From contig NC_065570.1 in NCBI RefSeq assembly GCF_937616625.2, forward strand, positions 2,986,001 to 3,050,000: 64,000 nt of DNA. Direction: 5' to 3'. A program made the translations under genes and the position numbers. How positions within the stretch are numbered: position 1 is the stretch's first letter; each line of letters starts with the position of its first letter. The stretch comes from Mercurialis annua (taxonomy: Eukaryota > Streptophyta > Magnoliopsida > Malpighiales > Euphorbiaceae). This document shows, one piece after another, positions 25,012 to 37,423 of this stretch. Under the pieces are notes generated by a model. That model saw only the letters and a program-made list of their open reading frames with translations, had not been told where the DNA came from and searched no databases.

Positions 25012-26246
25012 TTATCCTAGTAATAAAAGCCAACTCAAGTCATACTGCAGGCAGAATAGGCAGATCAAATACAACAAATATATTTTAGCCAGTACCAATC
25101 CTACCTGTATGAAGCTATTACCACTTAAATTATGCTCTAGGAAGATTACACTTATCAGAAAAAGCAAATAGAAAACATAGATTTTAGCATATATCTGAAT
25201 TCCTACCTTCAAAAGGAGCTCCATTATCAGCATAGCCGCCGCAGACAATATAACCAAAACCGATGCCTTCGATGCTACTATGAGAGTTGAAAGTATCGTG
25301 GTCATTACAAGCACAGGAGCCACCGCAGGCATTATCTGCTTCACGGATTTCTCGAGAATTGGAGACAGTAATGGCTGCACTATCCCGGAAGCCACTGCAC
25401 TGAGTAGCTTGTCCTTGATTGCAGGGGCACCAAGAATCAACCGACAAAAAGAGCTTGCAATTCCGATGATAATGAAATTGCATGACCATTCCCACTCCTC
25501 CATTCCACCACCACCCCCACCACTGTCTTTATTTCCTCCACCACTACTCCAACCAGTAGAACCGCTGCCTGCACGTCCATTGCCACCAATTCCTCCTTGC
25601 CCATTAATGTTGCCATCAACACCACCTCTAGATTATACAGACAAGATATACATAAGAACCAAACAAATATACCAGTCTCCAAAAACTGAAATGTTCAAAA
25701 GATGTTTTTTATAATATTCATAAGTCATAAATATAAAGTTTCCGCCTTTCGAAACATTTTCGTAAACTAAGTTGTGTAAACACTTTATCCAATCAGCTTG
25801 TCCTATTTCCGAATATTCTGACATCAAAAACCTTAAAATAACACCATTTCGCGGTGTCTGTATACCCTTTTCTCTACCTGTGTCCGTGCTATACAGTTCG
25901 AAAATGAAAAAAATTCCGTGCAACATAGAACATAAAAAAATAAAACATACCCAGTACTTAGTGTCGCATAACCTTCACCTCTCAAAGAGTTTACACATGT
26001 GGAACTTTTTGGACAGTCCATCAAGCTTTGAATAGCAAGGGAAATTGAATTACCAGACCAATTTTGGTTACCCAAAAATCTCCGGTTGGTTAAATGTGAG
26101 TGTGACATACTAAAATTTGGCGTTGTCGGAACATGATTGACACTGAGTGATGTGTTACTCAAATTTGGTGTATTTTTTGGAGTATGGTTGGCATTGGGGA
26201 ACGGAAATTTGGGAGTGGAAGAGATGGTTTGAAGTGCAAGGAACAT
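25012..26246 (-). CDS. Glycine-rich protein with hydrophobic C-terminus, family not recognised
   Basis: Modelled as three exons on the minus strand: 26246-25951, 25627-25207 and 25044-25012, giving 249 residues with matching phases. The first about 95 residues are rich in Ser, Thr, Asn and Pro with few acidic residues, so an organelle transit peptide is possible. A Gly-rich block (repeats such as GGIGGNGRAGSGS and a run of six Gly) follows. The last about 100 residues are very hydrophobic with two or three probable membrane segments (FIIIGIASSF region; MTTILSTLIVAS through SAAAMLIMELLL). The last intron (25206-25045) is open in the same frame and encodes more hydrophobic residues, so its removal is uncertain. 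Intron 1 carries a MITE. I do not recognise the family and give no function. Start chosen as the first ATG of the long exon. Confidence 0.65.
25727..25895 (-). mobile_element. GGTAGCAC-family MITE, copy 3
   Basis: In intron 1 of the glycine-rich protein gene. It contains CTTAAAATAACACCATTTCG and ends TGTCCGTGCTATA on the plus strand, both shared with the other copies. The opposite end is diverged. Confidence 0.6.
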
Positions 26247-27442
26247 GGTTATGATTTGATTGGGTGATTTTTGATTTTTGATTTTTGATTTCGTTTACCC
26301 AAATCAAACCGGCTGGGTAGCAATGGATTGATTACTACTTGTTAGAGTTGTTGGTGGTGATGAAGATGGTTGTCTGAGGCTCAGACTCTGTGCTATAGAC
26401 GATGGAAAAAATTGAAAAAAAAAGGGTCCAAAAGGTCTATTTTGGTTTTGGGTAAAAGGGTAGTTCCAGTCCTTGAAATTATGGCTAGGTCTCTTATAAA
26501 TTAAGTTTGGCGTATTTTGATAATTTAATTCATAATTCTCTAAAATAAGACTAGTTACATTACATCCATCCTTTATAGTTTCAGAATGCATGAAAAGCTA
26601 TTGTGAGATTTTTTTTTTAATACTTTATTTACTATCTTATATTGATTCTAACATGTTTGTATTTAATATCACTGAAAACAAGTGGATGTGATTGAATTTA
26701 TTTGAAGATTTATGAACTAACTTATCAAAAATAAGACATTTTTGATTTATGTGAGCCCGTCTCATAAATTTTAAAATGAAAAGACCCTTTGCTCGTCTCT
26801 TCCTTAGTGCTAGCTAGATTAGATATTGATATAGCGGAAACCCAATGATAATTAAAAGCTATTGATTAATAAAATAATACCAGCTATTAACTTTTAAACT
26901 CTATTAATTGAAAAATAGAATACTAGAATCTGGACGATCAAACGTTGTTGATTCGAAAGAATACTGATATTTGAAAAATGAACAATCACATTTCAAAATA
27001 TTCAAAACCGCCATCTAACAACTTATGAGGTTGTTAAATACGGGTGCAAAACAAAAACCTTAAAATTGGGTGTAAAAGGACATAGCAAAAAGATAAAAAA
27101 ACTGTTGAAATTACAAAAACGTCATTCTAAAGCTCAAACGATGAAATTTGGCCTAAAAGTGCCTAAACCCATTAGCATAGCGGATGAGTCTTGTTTATTG
27201 GCCTGTTTCTATTTGAATTAGATTAGAACTAAAAATTGTTTGATTCACACACATTTTGTATTCCGACAATTTTTTAAAAACTTTATAATTCGAATTCTCG
27301 ATCCAGCATTTCTATAAATTTTGAATCCACATCAGATATGCAACGTAAAATGCAAATAACTTGAAAAATACATTTTTAATATTTGTCTATTTCTGAAACA
27401 ATGATAGTGGGAGTTTACACTTCTTGAGAATTATAATTTGAA
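26247..27442. other. Upstream region of the glycine-rich protein gene and intergenic DNA
   Basis: The promoter of the minus-strand gene must lie here. A TTTTTGATT motif is repeated at 26267-26290. A 95-codon frame at 26304-26591 (-) has no domain and looks like chance or 5' leader. The rest is AT-rich with nothing recognisable. Confidence 0.5.
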
Positions 27443-27918
27443 GGAAAAGGTACACAAATGACCCTTATGTTTGCTCATCCTCACCTATCCACATTTAATG
27501 TTTTGTAAATCTTATTTATGACCTAAGTGTTGATAAATTCATATTTTTAAACATAGTATTTAACGAGATTGTATATTTAGTTTTTTTTTCTCCGATAGAT
27601 TGTAAATTAGGTAAAAGTGCGATGTAGCGTCAATTTAAGGACTGTGTGATATCAAATTAAATACTAGAGGTCTATGTATCCAATTAAAGATTTATCGCCA
27701 GTAAAATTATGAATTGACAAAAACTAAAATACAAAATAATTTTGACGGTATATCAGCGTCTAAACCATTATCTTCCTTCTTCATCCTTTTTTTTAATTTT
27801 TAAACATGCCCATTATAACTGTCACATTTAATTAGAGTTGTAATTGAGATCCGAAAAATATCAAGTTGGCCAAGTGAAAATGAAGGTAAACATTAGGGTT
27901 ATTGTTTTACCTTTTCCC
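27443..27918. mobile_element. Mutator-like MITE (9-bp TSD)
   Basis: 476 bp. The ends GGAAAAGGTAC and TTACCTTTTCCC are inverted repeats, and the outer sequence (AATGACCCTTATGTTTGC) resembles the element at 8033. The target duplication TAATTTGAA is exact at 27434-27442 and 27919-27927. Confidence 0.8.
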
Positions 27919-28290
27919 TAATTTGAAAGGAGTAGGTTATCTTTAGCAGCTGAGGATATTTATTCATTTTGTTTGTGCAGGCCCTGCAGGGAATAATCTA
28001 TTAGAAAGTTATTTTAAATTTAGATTAATTTAGAGTTGAATTGAATGAAACTATAAGAAAAATAATGATTAAAATAATACCTAATCGTGAGTTATGATCC
28101 ATCGAAACAATATGGCACACACGCTTTCAACTACATAAATGAGGACCAAATCCAAATGTTCGCAGTTCCTGGACAATTATAAATAATTAACATTTATTCA
28201 AAATCCATCATTTTTAAATATAAAATAATCAAATCATTGGTTTTCTTGTTGTAAAATTGGTTGCAGAATTTTATAGTTCTAATTCAAATA

Positions 28291-28577
28291 AAGGGTCAAT
28301 CCGGTCCATAAATTTATAATTCAGGATCAAATAATCCATTTTCAACTATTTTAATTAATTAAGAATGATACGCTCAATTATTGGGTCAATAAAGGGCAAT
28401 ACTCTCTATTTTAGGTCAATTAAAGATGAAACTGAATCATCAGAGTCCCTAAATTTATCAATACTATCCTTAATTGATCTAAAAATGAAGAGTATCGTCC
28501 TTAATTGATTAATTAAAATATCTAAAAGTGAATTATTTAATTATACGTTACAAATTGAAGGACCGGAATTACCCTTT
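28291..28577. mobile_element. Foldback MITE with AAAGGGT ends
   Basis: Arms of about 110 bp are imperfect inverted repeats. The left end is AAAGGGTCAATCCGGTCC and the right end GGACCGGAATTACCCTTT. No target duplication is visible. It lies about 0.6 kb upstream of the polyproline gene. Confidence 0.6.
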
Positions 28578-29207
28578 GCTCGTTCCACTACTAATAAAAA
28601 GATGAAGAATTTTCCTATACTTTTCTTAGCAAACTAAAACAAGTGTAATTGTAGAGTAATTTAGTTTGGTTTGTTATTATAAGATAAATGTTTAAAAATA
28701 AAAATAGAAAACTAACAAAATTAAACATACTCATTCATAAAATTAGCTGCCAATAATCTAAATTAACCCTAAAATAAAAACAAAGTAGTTGAAATTTTGT
28801 TATGCCATCCTCAAAGCTAAACACACTAAGCCTTGAAAGACAAAGAAAAATAACAAAATAACAAACAAAAGAGAAATAATTACAATAAAAAGGGAAGCTT
28901 TGTTCTTTTTCTCTTTGGCTCTCTCTGGCTGAGGAGTTCCTCATTAAATTATGCTCATTAAATTATGCTGTGCACGTAAAATTATGCCCTAATTAATGTT
29001 CCCTTTGCTTTTCTCCAAGAAATCTCAAGTCAATTAATATTTTATTGAACAAAAAAAATTGAAAAAAATAAGAAAAATTTATAAAAACAATTTAGACATT
29101 TTCTTGTTTTAAATTAAATTTATTTTAAATGGTCTATTCATCACCGCCACTACCATTTCTGTTGAATTTCTTCATATGACTTATATAGCTTGCTTGCTTA
29201 CCACGTT

Positions 29208-32200
29208 ATGAGTCCTACTGGCAGTTTCTGCGGTTTGAAGCCATTACTTTTTTGTCATCGTAAACTTTCCAGATTCGAGGTACGCCCCTTTAGTTCCGTC
29301 TCTGTTTATAATTATCTCGATTATAATCGAAAATCATGCCTCGATTCGCAGAATTAAGAATCGGCCAGTTCATCATTTTCCAGCACTTTTAGCTAGGTTG
29401 ATGTAAACTTGTGGCATGAGAGTTCTGTTCTGATGATTCTGATATATATCTGTTTGCAGTAGTTTGACAATTTTCATTCTGATCCATTAATTTCCTGGAA
29501 TTCGGTATCATAAACTGTTTCTGTTAAAAAAAATTGCTGTGAAAATATGAAAATGCAATGAAGTTGGAGCATTTGAGTTGACAGAAACATAAAATTGTTG
29601 ATGCAGATAGTGAAAAACGCTCACCTACCTAAGAGTCAGAATAAGAAGGAAATGAAAGGACCGAAGATGGAACGTTCTCGCCGGTGCACCGGAAACTTTA
29701 TCCTGATGATGGAACTCAGGAGGAAGATCTATACTTTCAGGGACATCATGGACCTGCTACCATGTGATGGCACTGAAAGCATAAATGAAGTAAGCTGAAA
29801 TAATTTGCGGTTACTAAACTATAAGCCTTCTATACAACCCTTACATCGTTTCGTCTATTATATTTTGATACCTGAACTTTTATTTTTATATCAACGGAAA
29901 AAAATATAGAAATTCAGATCAAAAGTTGTTTGTATATATAGCTATAGAAATTAGAGTTGCTATTTGTTTCCGCATAAGCAATTTTTGGCTTGCATTACTA
30001 TAATAAGTTCGTTGATGTAAAAATAAAAGTTCAGTTAATTGTTATGTAAGAACTTATAATTCAGTAACCGCATAAAACTTTAACCTCGTATTCTTCTTAA
30101 CATAATTTTAGACAATGTTTAATCTCAGACAATTAATTTGTACCCTGTGCAGTTAGTGGCGAGAACCATTAAAGACCTGTACAAGTTTCAACCTGAAATC
30201 ATAACAAGAAGCCAATTGTCAGAACTTAAGGAGGCATCACTTGACAAGGTTCTGCTCTACTTCTGTGAAGCTCTGAGAACTACCGGAGATTTGTGGACCA
30301 AGAATCAGGATTGGATGGACAAAGTTACATTTGACATGTTTCACACTAATGAGAAATTCATTTCAGAAAAACTTGGTAATTACAAATTCAATCCTAGAAT
30401 TGCATTATTTCCATAATGTTATATTTTGATCGATGAACTTTCATTCTTTTATCAACGAGAGATTACTATAGCAATTCAGGTAATTTATAAAAAAAATGAA
30501 AGTTCAGTAACCAATATATAACAAATAACACAATGGTATGACGTTTTTCGGTAGAAATTTTGACCGACCGGACTAATGATGTTTTTCTTGGCAGTTGAAA
30601 AGGCATTGGCATCACTAAATTGCATAATCAAAGTAGCAAAGGAAAAATATGATTTGATGGATGAAGACGAAGACGAAGACGACCATATTAAAAACAGTCA
30701 ACCAGATTCCGCATTCGGAAAAATGATAACGGATAATTATTCGGGGAGCTATAGCCCATCATTTTGTGGTTCTCCTGTGACTCCAACTTCTGTTCTTCCT
30801 CAGTTTATGGCTTCTCCTTGTTCTGATGAATATTCTAACAGTTCTTGCTCATCGCCGCTTCTTCGGTCATTGAGAGTTCAAGCTGTCGGAAAACTGAACC
30901 CGATTGATTTAAAACGCCTCGCGTTTCACATGCCTCCGAATTTCGGTGTGCATGATAGCATTGCTGTGAATCTGAAGAGCAATGTGGATGAAGATACAGT
31001 GACAGAATCGGAAAAAGATTGCAAATGCTCGAACCAGAGCAACTCTGATGATGAGATGATGTTCGAAATGGAAGCGAACAGTAATTCTGATGTAGTAAAA
31101 GCTGTAAATCTTGATGATGCAACTGAGAAATTAGCTGCAAATAGTGAAGTCACAGAGGTTCTAATGCCGCCGCCTATTTTATTGTCAACTCAAATACCGC
31201 CACCGCCGCCTATTCCTCCACCATTGCCACCCACATTGCAAGTCAAAGTGGTAACATCACTGCCCCCATCTGAACCACTGCCAACACCTATGCTGCTATT
31301 AAATGTAGCAGCTCCGCCTCCTCCTCCACCACCACCACCACCACCTGTGCTGCAATCAAATGTAGCAGCTCCTCCTCCACCACCACCTCCGCCACCACCT
31401 GCTCTGCAACCAACTATAGTAGCTCAGCTACCACCATCCCCGCCTCTGCCACCTTTACCCCCACCCCCACCACCTGCTCTACAACCAACTACCGTAGCTC
31501 ACCTACCACCATCCCCACCATTTCCACCTCCGCCTCCGCCTCCACCACCTCCAATGCTGCAGTCCAATATAGCAGCATCAGGTGCTCAGTTGCCACTACC
31601 ATCTCTGCAACAAACACCACCACCACCACCTCCACCGCCTATGCCTCAGCTCAACAATATATCAGCAGTGGCATTGCCGCCGCCTCCACCACCACCTCCA
31701 CCTATGACATCTGCTACAGCTACATTGCCACGGCCACCACCTCCGCCACTTAAGACATCAGGAACTACAGCACCACCTCCACCACCACCTCCCGGAATGT
31801 CAGCAAAAGGATCCATGCCATTGCCACCACCACCCCCTATGCCACTAGGAAATGGAGCCGCTCCACCACCTCCTCCACCGGGTGCAGCAAGATCCTTACG
31901 CCCCAAGAAAGCTCAGACTAAACTGAGAAGATCAAGCCAAATGGGAAATTTGTACAGGGTGCTCAAGGGTAAGTTAGAAGGTGGAAACCCTAACGCTAAA
32001 TCGGCGAATGGACGAAAAGCTTCAGCTCCAAGTAATGGCTCAGGAAAGCAAGGAATGGCTGATGCTCTGGCAGAGATGACAAAGAGGTACATTCTTTGAA
32101 CTTTCTTGCAAGATCACTAGAAAAAAAAGGTTAATATCATATAAATTCATGAACTATACATATTTTCAAATTATAAAAGCCGCCAAATTTATTGTCAACT

Positions 32201-33568
32201 ACCATTTCTTGACAAATCAATAGATCGGTTGAAAATCTCATGAAAATTGATGACACGTAAGCCGGGTTTTCAAGTGCACCCATTTTGATGTGTCAATGAC
32301 GTTGTAAACTCCAGTTTCCACATCATTGGTATAGATTTGTATATTTGTCAAACGTGATTAAATTGTAAAAACATATATAATTCGTGATTTTATATGAAAA
32401 ATACTTGGAAAAACTATATTCTGATGCGTTCTTGAATTCATGTTTAGATCATCGTACTTCCTGCAAATCGAAGAAGATGTTCAAAAGTATTCAAAGTCGA
32501 TTACCGAGTTGAAAACCAGCATCAGTACTTTCAAAACTAAGGACATGACCGAGCTGATCAAGTTCCACCAGCATGTTGAATCCATTCTTGCACATTTGAG
32601 TGATGAAACTCAGGTTGATATTATGATAAAAACAATTGTCCTATTTAGTTCTACATTTGTTCGATGATTTTATGTTCCATTCCATAATCAGACAGGCAAA
32701 ACTACAAATTAATGCAGGTTCTCGCAAGGTTCGAAGGTTTTCCGCAGAAAAAGCTGGAAGCAATGAGGACTGCAGCAGCATTATTCTCAAAGTTGAATGG
32801 CATCCTTTCTGAACTACAGAATTGGAAAATAGTCACTCCCTTAGGCCAACTTCTCGACAAAAATGAACGTTACTTTACTAAGGCAAGTAGTTAATCCAGT
32901 CAGTTCGGTTAATTCATAAACTTTGACAAATTTTAATAACTATAACCAAATTGTTGTAAACGAAAAATTCGAACTAAATTGGCCTAACGAAAACAGTGAT
33001 ATAAATGCAGATCAAAGGAGAATTGGAGACCATGGAGAGAACTAAAGATGAGGAATCAAAGAAATTTCAAAGTCACAACATTGAATTTGACTTCCATATT
33101 CTTGTGCAAATCAAGGAATCAATGGTGGATGTTTCTTCTAACAGCATGGAACTAGCACTCAAGGTAAAAATTCAGTTAATGACATTTTGTTGTAAGTTGT
33201 AACCTATATAGTATGGACATATATACGGAAAAACGGGATACATAAACATGGACAAGGAAAAACAATGTCATTTTAAGGGTTTTTATGTTAAATATGGAGT
33301 TTCGTGTCCGAGGCGTAAATTTCCGACACGTTTTCAAAATGGGAGATGTCGATTAAGTAAAGTGGGTTTAACTTGCTATTGGGTTATATTTCAGGAAAGC
33401 AGAGAATCAAAAGCAACAGAAAGTAAAAAAGTGAATGCTAAAATGCTTTGGAGGGCTTTTCAATTTGCATTCAAAGTTTATACATTTGCCGGCGGACATG
33501 ATGATCGTGCCGACAAGCTGACCAGGGAGTTGGCTCAAGCAATAGAGACTGATCCTCATCACCATTAA
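29208..33568 (+). CDS. Polyproline protein similar to Arabidopsis At4g04980
   Basis: Eight exons: 29208-29279, 29607-29789, 30153-30375, 30595-32086, 32448-32613, 32718-32882, 33011-33163 and 33395-33568, giving 875 residues with consistent phases. Intron 6 uses a GC donor (AAG|GCAAGT at 32883); the others are GT-AG. The N-terminal part ([31 protein letters not shown]) and C-terminal part ([48 protein letters not shown]) match what I recall of the uncharacterised At4g04980 family. Between them lie an acidic DEDEDEDD run and, at about residues 350-590, a long polyproline tract of repeated P-runs spaced by LQ-x-A units. A basic segment ([18 protein letters not shown]) follows. The tract resembles formin FH1 regions, but there is no FH2 domain, so it is not a formin. 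The helical C-terminus suggests a scaffold or cytoskeleton-linked role, which is only an inference. The first exon and start are the least certain part. Confidence 0.85.
33203..33380. mobile_element. GGTAGCAC-family MITE, copy 4
   Basis: In intron 7 of the polyproline gene. It begins near CTATATAGTATGGACA and contains GTCATTTTAAGGG and GAGTTTCGTGTCCGAGG, like copy 5. The ends are diverged. Confidence 0.62.
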
Positions 33569-34400
33569 TTATTTTTAACTAAAGAAATTAGGAATGAAAA
33601 AAATGAAAAAAAAATATATAATATATGTAAGATATTACCTACAACATCAGTATGATATGACAAAAAAAATTCTAGTGAATTGATTGTCATGAATGATAAA
33701 TAGGATCTATTTTTATTTTAACTATGAGGAACTAGGATTTAGCATTACATGCTGAGTGTTCTACATTTAAAAAATAAAAAAAGTAGCTTTGAATGTTGTG
33801 TAATAAGTGTAATTTTGGAGTTCTACCATGTTCAGTGACTAATTGTTTGATTTTGTTCATATTTTTTCAGCAAACAGTCACCAAAATAAGAATTAAGTAA
33901 ATTATATTTATATATTATATATAGGCAACATTGAAATGAATCCTTGTTCCTTTCAAGTTTTTGTGTTATTTCTTGTGCACTATAGCCTATCTAAGTATAT
34001 AACCATGAACACAAATTCATGCATTATAAACCCATTTCAACATTTCTCATAAACAAAACATCAAGCATGTGGTGTGCACATTTGAGCAAAAAATTGTGCA
34101 GGTTTATAGCTTATCCCGAAATGCGCGGGCTTTACTATTAAAGCATCTCTCTGTTGTCTCGATTCTTATAGGATATAACAAAAGTACTTCATATGAAAAA
34201 ATAAAATAAAAAAATTTAACAGAGACGATCTAAAACTTAAATATATAATAATGATATTGCATTTCATATGAACATGAACGAATTTACAAATAACCAGGTT
34301 TTTCCTTGTCTTTACACATTGAAGAAAGGGTTCTTAGAGCGAGAATATAAAACAGACCCATCCAATTTACAGAAAACGAAAGCCAGTGTCCGTATAAACC
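33569..34400. other. Intergenic region between convergent genes
   Basis: 3' flanks of the polyproline gene (+) and the L18a-like gene (-). AT-rich, with no repeat or ORF of note. Confidence 0.55.
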
Positions 34401-36499
34401 TCACCAGGCGTGAGCTCCCTTTGTTGCACCAAGCGTAACAGCAATTATCGCAAGAATTGACTGAACATATCAAAATAGAGAAATTCATAAATCAGGAAGC
34501 ACAGATGATAAAAAAAAAGATATGAAGGTCAATATTCTACATAGATCGATGCAAATGAACTTTATATGGCTTCTTCCCAGATCGAAACCAGGCGATCCTT
34601 TATCAAGATTATATGAAAATTCATGCAACATAAATAGCTTTCCTAGTCACAAATTTTCCATTGCTAGGTTCCTATCCCATTTTTCATTTCATATAGGCAT
34701 TGAGGACACAAAGAAAACCCATACAGGTATAAGCCATTTCACCATATACATTTAATAATAAAAGCTCTAATGACTAATCGATAACATACATAAAATTTCA
34801 AGTTGCAAAGTGTAATTAACAAAAAAAACCTAGATCAAACCCGCAAACACTACAATAACTAGTCAACTACAATAATTGGCAAGCACAAGACTGTCATTGC
34901 AAGATAGCTACACCCTAAATAGCATGGACACGGATACAAAAAAACGGGATACTTGGACACGGATATGGTGAAAGGGTGTTATTTTTAGGCTTCCTATGTT
35001 AAAAATAAAGTCTCGTGTCTGGAACGCCAAGTTTCCAACACATTTGAAAAAAGAAAAACGTCGATTGAGTGAAGTGTCCGTGCTACCTAAGTTGCACCAA
35101 CAAAATACAGCAGAAAACTAAATAGACACCAATCAAGGAAAGAATTCAGTCCTTTTCTAAAAGAAAAGAAAACAAATTCAGTTATAAATAAGAACTCAGC
35201 TATGAATAGTGTTACTTACACCTATTGCACACGCAACATATCCAGGTTTTTCTCTGTAGTCGACTTGCACAAATAGTAGAATAAAAGTCCCAATATACCA
35301 CGGAATGCCACCAAAAATGAAACCAAGAATAAACCTGACAAAGAAAGGTTTTAAACAGTTAAATTATCGATTTCACATAGTCCACAGAAAATCAATAAAA
35401 TTGGGAAGTCAAAACCAATAGAGTAAATACTAACTTCAACACATTCTTATTCAATTAGAATATAAAACAACAGGGCTGCATAACTGAAAAAATGAGCTCC
35501 GTTTTATTATATTTTGCATAGATACACATAGTCAACAGAAATCCAATTAAGTTCTGAATTCGAAACTAAACAGAGTAAAATATATTAACTTCAACACATT
35601 CGTATTCAATTTGATGATAAAACTACAGTGCCACATAACCAACAAAATGAGCTCCGTTTTATTTCAATTTTCATAAATATACAGTTGACAAAAAACCAAT
35701 TAAATAATGAATTCAAAACTAAACAGAGTAAAGTTGTACTAACTTCAACACATTCTTATTCAATTTGCAGATAAAACTACAGGGCAACAGCATAACCCAA
35801 AAAAATGAGCTCCGTTTTATTTTAATTTGCATAGATACACATATTTGACAGAAAATCAATTAAATTGCGAATTCAAAGCTAAAGAAAGTAAAACGTAAAA
35901 GAAAGTAAAACGTACTAACTTCAACACATTCTTATTCAATTAGATAATAAAACTACAGGGCAACTACATAACCGAAAAATGAGCTTAATTTTATTTTAAT
36001 TTGCATATAAGAGGACCTAAATTATATAAAGTAAACCAATATTTCAATTTCAAAGATTATAACACATAAAATAACAAAAGCTAACAGATTTAACACATAG
36101 AAAATGATGAATGAGAACTTACAAGAACCATCCCATGCCGAGACCGCAGCACTGAAGCCTTCGTTCAATGAACGGTCTAGCTTCAATCACTGCATAGCCT
36201 TCAATAACACAAAATTCAATAATAAGCTAAATTACACTAATTAAATCATTCATTAAGATAAATTAATAAAATATTTATCTAAAACTACCTGTTGGAATAA
36301 TGTTATTGTTGTAGCCGTAATAATAAGGAGGGTGATTAGGGTTTGTGCCGTGAGGTGGAACCGGCTGAGGGAAACCGACGACCGGATGAGGAGGTGGCGG
36401 TGGAACGGAAGGGTAATAGTTGGCGACGCCCTGAAAAGTGCCGTAGTACGGACTCTGTGGGTTGCCGGTAACGCCCCTGTTCTTCCCTTCTTCGGTCAT
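34401..36499 (-). CDS. 60S ribosomal protein L18a-like (Ribosomal_L18ae family) membrane protein
   Basis: Four exons on the minus strand: 36499-36289, 36198-36123, 35334-35220 and 34460-34401, giving 153 residues. The protein opens with MTEEGKNRGVTG and a Tyr/Pro-rich stretch (YYGTFQGVANYYPSVPPPPP; HPVVGFPQPVPP). It continues with an ERRLQCCGLGMGWFLFI-type core and two hydrophobic segments (FILGFIFGGIPWYIGTFILL; ACAIGSILAIIAVTLGA), and closes with TKGAHAW. This matches the small plant proteins annotated as L18a-like. Despite the name they look like membrane proteins rather than true ribosomal L18a, so a ribosomal role should not be assumed. The exon 3 donor at 35219 was chosen because it keeps the phase and the expected length. 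Intron 3 holds a MITE and intron 2 a 4-copy tandem repeat. Two TGGGCY motifs lie upstream. Confidence 0.9.
34917..35090. mobile_element. GGTAGCAC-family MITE, copy 5
   Basis: In intron 3 of the L18a-like gene. It starts AAATAGCATGGACACGG and ends AGTGTCCGTGCTACCTAA, giving clear terminal inverted repeats. Internal GGGTGTTATTTTTAGG and AAAGTCTCGTGTC are shared with the other copies. Confidence 0.7.
35370..36010. repeat. Tandem repeat in intron 2 of the L18a-like gene
   Basis: The motif TAACTTCAACACATTC starts at 35431, 35586, 35740 and 35916, so four units of about 155, 154 and 176 bp plus a partial unit at the left. Each unit also carries AAAATGAGCTCCGTTTTATT (varied in the last) and GATACACATA-like sequence. 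It fills most of the intron. Confidence 0.85.
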
Positions 36500-36639
36500 C
36501 GTTTTTTCTTTTCTTCTCTTGGAAGGGATTCACGGAGACGTCAACGATCGCCGACTTCTGTTTTTTTTTAATTGTTATTTTTTTCGTTGTTTTTTTTTGT
36601 TTTCAGTTATTTGGTTCGGTGTATAAGGAAATTGGAAAA

Positions 36640-36674
36640 TGGGCCTGACTAATGGTTTTGTTTTGAAATGGGCT
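36640..36674 (-). promoter_or_regulatory. TGGGCY (site II) motifs upstream of the L18a-like gene
   Basis: TGGGCC at 36640-36645 and TGGGCT at 36669-36674, about 140-175 bp upstream of the start codon at 36499. Such paired motifs are known TCP-binding elements in promoters of plant growth and translation genes. Activity here is inferred. Confidence 0.5.
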
Positions 36675-37423
36675 TAATTTGTTAATCAATTGCAATGTTT
36701 TCGTTATCCAATTGACTTTGACTTTTTAGGTTAAATGATTGGAACTTTTATAAAATTAAATAACACCATATAACTTAATTTTAGTATATTATTGAACTTT
36801 TTTAACTTGAATAATTATTTTCTATAGATAAATTATGGATTATATTCTTACAATTTACTTTTTCATAAAACATATGTTTAATTTTTAATTTTTATTGTAA
36901 ATTGTTATTTATTCTTATCATAAATATTTTGAAAAAAATATATTATTTGATAGTTTGAACTTATCATAAGTAATAATTTCTTATTATGAATTTTATACTT
37001 TTTTATGATTCATGAATAATTTTTATATTTTCAAAAGTTAGATTTACTGTAAATATATAATTTGATTGTGTATTTAATTATATTAGGGGATTTATAGATT
37101 ATTTAAATGTATTACTTTTTAAAATTGATTAATAAAATAAAGTGATATGGTTTAAATTTTTTTATCAAATATTGAAGAACCGAATGAAATTTTTGTAAAA
37201 ATAATTGTTTGATCTAAAAAAATTAAAAATAAATTATTTGGCTGAACGATAAAAGGCACCCTAAACATAGCTTTATTATGCATGCAACTAACTAGTGGTG
37301 TACATACGAATGAAAAAAAAAATCAAATATCTAACTGAAAATGATTTGGAAAATGACATAGTCCAACCATAAATATTTATGATAAGATTAAAGAATACAT
37401 AGAAAAAACTTTTATTTATATGA
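36675..37423. other. Intergenic DNA upstream of the L18a-like gene and downstream of PPO
   Basis: AT-rich. It holds the distal promoter of the L18a-like gene and the 3' flank of the polyphenol oxidase gene. No repeat or ORF recognised. Confidence 0.5.

Noticed and set aside
31646..31906. Glycine-rich minus-strand ORF
   Set aside because: Antisense of the polyproline tract (CCN codons read as NGG).
30595..32086. Formin call for the polyproline gene
   Set aside because: The proline tract resembles FH1, but the C-terminal region is not FH2 and matches the At4g04980 type.
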